15,609 nt of DNA from Candidatus Merdimorpha stercoravium (GTDB lineage Bacteria; Bacteroidota; Bacteroidia; Flavobacteriales; UBA1820). The translations under genes and the position numbers were made by a program. Shown here one piece after another: positions 13,633-15,609 of the stretch; position 1 is the stretch's first letter, and every line of letters starts with the position of its first letter. The stretch spans positions 1 to 15,609 of the forward strand of contig DVLY01000022.1 in assembly GCA_018715295.1 (NCBI GenBank), in the 5' to 3' direction. The notes under the pieces were generated by a model. That model searched no databases. It was not told the DNA's origin and saw only the letters and a list, made by a program, of their open reading frames with translations.

Positions 13633-15018
13633 ATGGATATGAAGGCTTTGAATTTTCTTACGACCCGGGATGCGGGCTGGGCACGGGAAAAACTCCGTGT
13701 GTTCCTCCTGCTGTGGTTTGTGCTGAGTTATGTGCAGGGGGTGTTTTCCGGACTGAACGAGGACGAGCCGTACTACTACATGTACGCCATGTTCCCGGCC
13801 TGGGGATATTTCGACCATCCGCCGATGGTGGGCATGTTCGCTTGGGCCGGGATGCAGATGTTCGGCAAGGTGTTGGGATTGCGGCTGTTTTCGGCCATTT
13901 CCTCGACCTTGTTCCTGTACGCCGTTTGGAAACTGATCGAGCACAAGGACAAGTACAAGTACGTCAATGTCTTTATCCTGATGGCCCTGTCCATCCCGAT
14001 GGTGAGCGTGTACGGATTCATGATCGTACCCGACGGGCCGCTGTTGTTCTTCGTATCCCTGTTCCTGCTGGCTTACCGCTGGTTCCTCAAGAGTGAGAAT
14101 GTTCTCAAAGCGATCCTGGTAGGTGTCCTGGCGGCCGCCGTGTTGTACAGCAAGTACCACGGAGCACTGGTGTTGCTGCTGGTGGTGGCCTCCAATGTGA
14201 AACTGCTGCGCGACCGCTATTTTTACATCGCGGCTCTTACGGCGCTGGTGCTGTTGGTGCCCCATATCACCTGGCAGGTGGAGCACGATTTTCCCTCGCT
14301 GTCCTATCATTTGTACGAACGTACGGCCGATAAGGTGTACAAGTTCCGCTATACGTGGGAGTACCCGCTCAACCAACTGGCAGTATTCGGTCCCTTCCTG
14401 TTCCCGGTGATGGTCCTGGCGGTAGCCAAAAGCAAAAAGAACAAAGGGCAAATGGCCCGTGCGATGCGCTTCTTGTTCTGGGGATTCCTGGGGTTCTTTT
14501 TCCTGATGACCTTCAAGGGACATGTAGAACCGCACTGGACGGTAGTGGCCATCATTCCGGCGATGTATTTTACGTTCCATTACGTGTTGCGCAGCGAGCG
14601 AAAGGCGCGGTATTTCGTGGGGGCTTCCTTGTTTTCCGCTTTTCTGATCTTCGTGGTGCGCATCGCCTTGTTCCTCCCGGGGCTCGATACGCCGTACCAT
14701 CATCAGAAGGAGTGGGCCGGGAGCATTCACGAGGTGGCGGGCGATGCGCCGGTAGTATTCCGCGACAGTTACCAGAAGGCCTCGATGTACACGTATTACA
14801 CGAATTGTACGGCCATCAGCGCCCGCAGTCCCCAGGGACGGCGCAACCAGTACGATATTTTCCCGATCGAGGATTACATTCGCGGGCAGCGGGTGTTGTA
14901 CCTCGACGGGGAGAGCGACCAGGTGATCATCCGTGCGGGTGGAAAAGAACTTTGCGGGCGATGGATCGAACGTTTCGAGTCCGATAGCTTGCAGGCAAAA
15001 CCGTCGGTAAAGCCATGA
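13633..15018 (+). CDS. Glycosyltransferase family 39 (ArnT/PMT-like) membrane protein
   Basis: This 461-residue integral membrane enzyme has about ten hydrophobic segments. The first extracytoplasmic loop carries the acidic family signature NEDEPYYYMYAM (42-53), followed by YFDHPPM (59-65), as in GT39-related lipid-linked sugar transferases (Glycos_transf_2/PMT_2, ArnT-like). Such enzymes move a sugar from a polyprenyl-phosphate donor to protein, lipid A or another glycan on the periplasmic side; the acceptor cannot be named here. The C-terminal 90 residues (about 365-461) form a soluble periplasmic domain. A strong Shine-Dalgarno site supports the ATG. The stop overlaps the next gene's start (ATGA), indicating translational coupling. 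Confidence 0.88.
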   Translation: MDMKALNFLTTRDAGWAREKLRVFLLLWFVLSYVQGVFSGLNEDEPYYYMYAMFPAWGYFDHPPMVGMFAWAGMQMFGKVLGLRLFSAISSTLFLYAVWKLIEHKDKYKYVNVFILMALSIPMVSVYGFMIVPDGPLLFFVSLFLLAYRWFLKSENVLKAILVGVLAAAVLYSKYHGALVLLLVVASNVKLLRDRYFYIAALTALVLLVPHITWQVEHDFPSLSYHLYERTADKVYKFRYTWEYPLNQLAVFGPFLFPVMVLAVAKSKKNKGQMARAMRFLFWGFLGFFFLMTFKGHVEPHWTVVAIIPAMYFTFHYVLRSERKARYFVGASLFSAFLIFVVRIALFLPGLDTPYHHQKEWAGSIHEVAGDAPVVFRDSYQKASMYTYYTNCTAISARSPQGRRNQYDIFPIEDYIRGQRVLYLDGESDQVIIRAGGKELCGRWIERFESDSLQAKPSVKP

Positions 15019-15609
15019 TAGAGACCGCGCGTGTCCAAGGGGAAGGTTCGCTGCTGTTTTTCGCATTCCTGGTCGGATTTGCGTTTGTCGTTTTGTTGGA
15101 ATACCTCTATCCGGAGTTTTTCCGCCGGGATACGCGTCGTTTGTTTTATTTTTCGGCCGATACTTCCGCTCAGCGGAATACCCGGGCTTATGCCGCCTAT
15201 CAGATATTGAGTGCCTTCTTGTTCGGGTTCGCCTTTGCATTGTTCCTTTCGTTTTGTCTGGAGAAGATGTACTTCGGCGGAGGTTTTTCCTGGCTGCGAT
15301 GGGGGGCGGTGTTCGGTTTTTTACTCGTTTTCTTGGGGGGGCGCTACTTGATCGACCGCTTTCTGGCGTGGTTGTTCGGGGCGGATGCCCTGGAGCAGGT
15401 GTTGGAGGAGAAAAGGACGGCGTTTCAGTTGTCGTTTGCCGTGTATGGGTTGATCCTGTTTTTCCTGGGGGGTTATTCCGGTTTTTTCCCGGAGGGCTTT
15501 GAAAAAAATACCTTGCTGGGGGTCTTCATCTTGTACTTTGTAGGGTATGTGGCGGTGATGGCTGAATATTTGGCAAGAAGGGCGGAGTATTTTTTCTATT
15601 TTATTTTTT
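15015..15609 (+). CDS. DUF4271-like membrane protein, 5' part only
   Basis: The frame opens at the ATG at 15015-15017, which overlaps the GT39 stop codon as ATGA. It stays open for 198 codons to the window edge. The protein begins MIETARVQGEGSLLFFAFLV and shows about five hydrophobic segments separated by short basic loops (for example FFRRDTRRLFYFSADTSAQR, AYQILSAFLFGFAFALFLSF, GVFILYFVGYVAVMAEYL). This resembles the DUF4271 family of Bacteroidota, often next to uroporphyrinogen-III synthase (hemD) and rnpA, so I expect hemD further right. The function of DUF4271 is unknown. The C-terminus is cut by the window edge. Assignment is from pattern only. Confidence 0.7.
   Translation, partial: MIETARVQGEGSLLFFAFLVGFAFVVLLEYLYPEFFRRDTRRLFYFSADTSAQRNTRAYAAYQILSAFLFGFAFALFLSFCLEKMYFGGGFSWLRWGAVFGFLLVFLGGRYLIDRFLAWLFGADALEQVLEEKRTAFQLSFAVYGLILFFLGGYSGFFPEGFEKNTLLGVFILYFVGYVAVMAEYLARRAEYFFYFIF

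Noticed and set aside
13564..15240. 558-residue open frame on the minus strand
   Set aside because: It is antisense to the GT39 gene and rich in His, Gln and Arg, with no domain and no plausible start context.
1..15609. CRISPR array, tRNA or rRNA genes
   Set aside because: No regularly spaced repeats, cloverleaf-like segments or ribosomal RNA sequence were recognised on either strand.

Overview
The window looks like chromosome of a high-GC member of the Bacteroidales (Bacteroidota). An Alistipes-like or other Rikenellaceae organism is my best guess, from inference only. The supporting signs are several Bacteroidota-typical families (PCMD lipoprotein, Hc1 mini-histone, DUF4271 protein, LysM plus type 1 binding-protein fusion), promoter boxes of the Bacteroides TAnnTTTG type, and generally weak Shine-Dalgarno sites. 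The left edge has been invaded by AT-rich mobile DNA.

Layout. (1) 1-1382 (minus): the 5' end of an erm(F)-like macrolide-lincosamide-streptogramin resistance methyltransferase runs off the left edge. It is followed by a complete IS30-family element resembling IS4351, which matches one arm of a Tn4351-type composite transposon; the chromosome starts at about 1383. (2) 1408-2204 (plus): a small phosphoribosyltransferase whose start lies only about 25 bp from the IS end, then a 58-residue histone-H1-like protein with a recognisable promoter and a strong bidirectional terminator. (3) 2374-6953 (minus): an EamA/DMT transporter and a CPA1 cation/proton antiporter with an RCK_C tail form one unit. 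Downstream lie a PCMD lipoprotein and an outer-membrane beta-barrel, with their own promoter. (4) 7142-15609 (plus): a long same-strand series of a membrane-anchored endonuclease/exonuclease/phosphatase protein, a LOG-family nucleotide phosphoribohydrolase, a SIMPL-domain periplasmic protein behind an extremely purine-rich leader, GMP synthetase (guaA), a tiny glycine-zipper membrane protein, a LysM/periplasmic-binding fusion, a GT39 glycosyltransferase and the start of a DUF4271 membrane protein.

How it fits together. Most host genes are envelope, transport or nucleotide housekeeping functions, and I do not see a coherent undescribed multi-gene system. The points most worth a second look are the erm/IS allele and its unequal outward ends, the IS capture of the phosphoribosyltransferase promoter region, a perfect dyad inside the histone promoter, a G9 tract in the nuclease-like gene, the 168-bp tract that is about 85% purine, and the double glycine-zipper microprotein. 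There is no gene-free stretch longer than 300 bases, and I saw no tRNA, rRNA or CRISPR.
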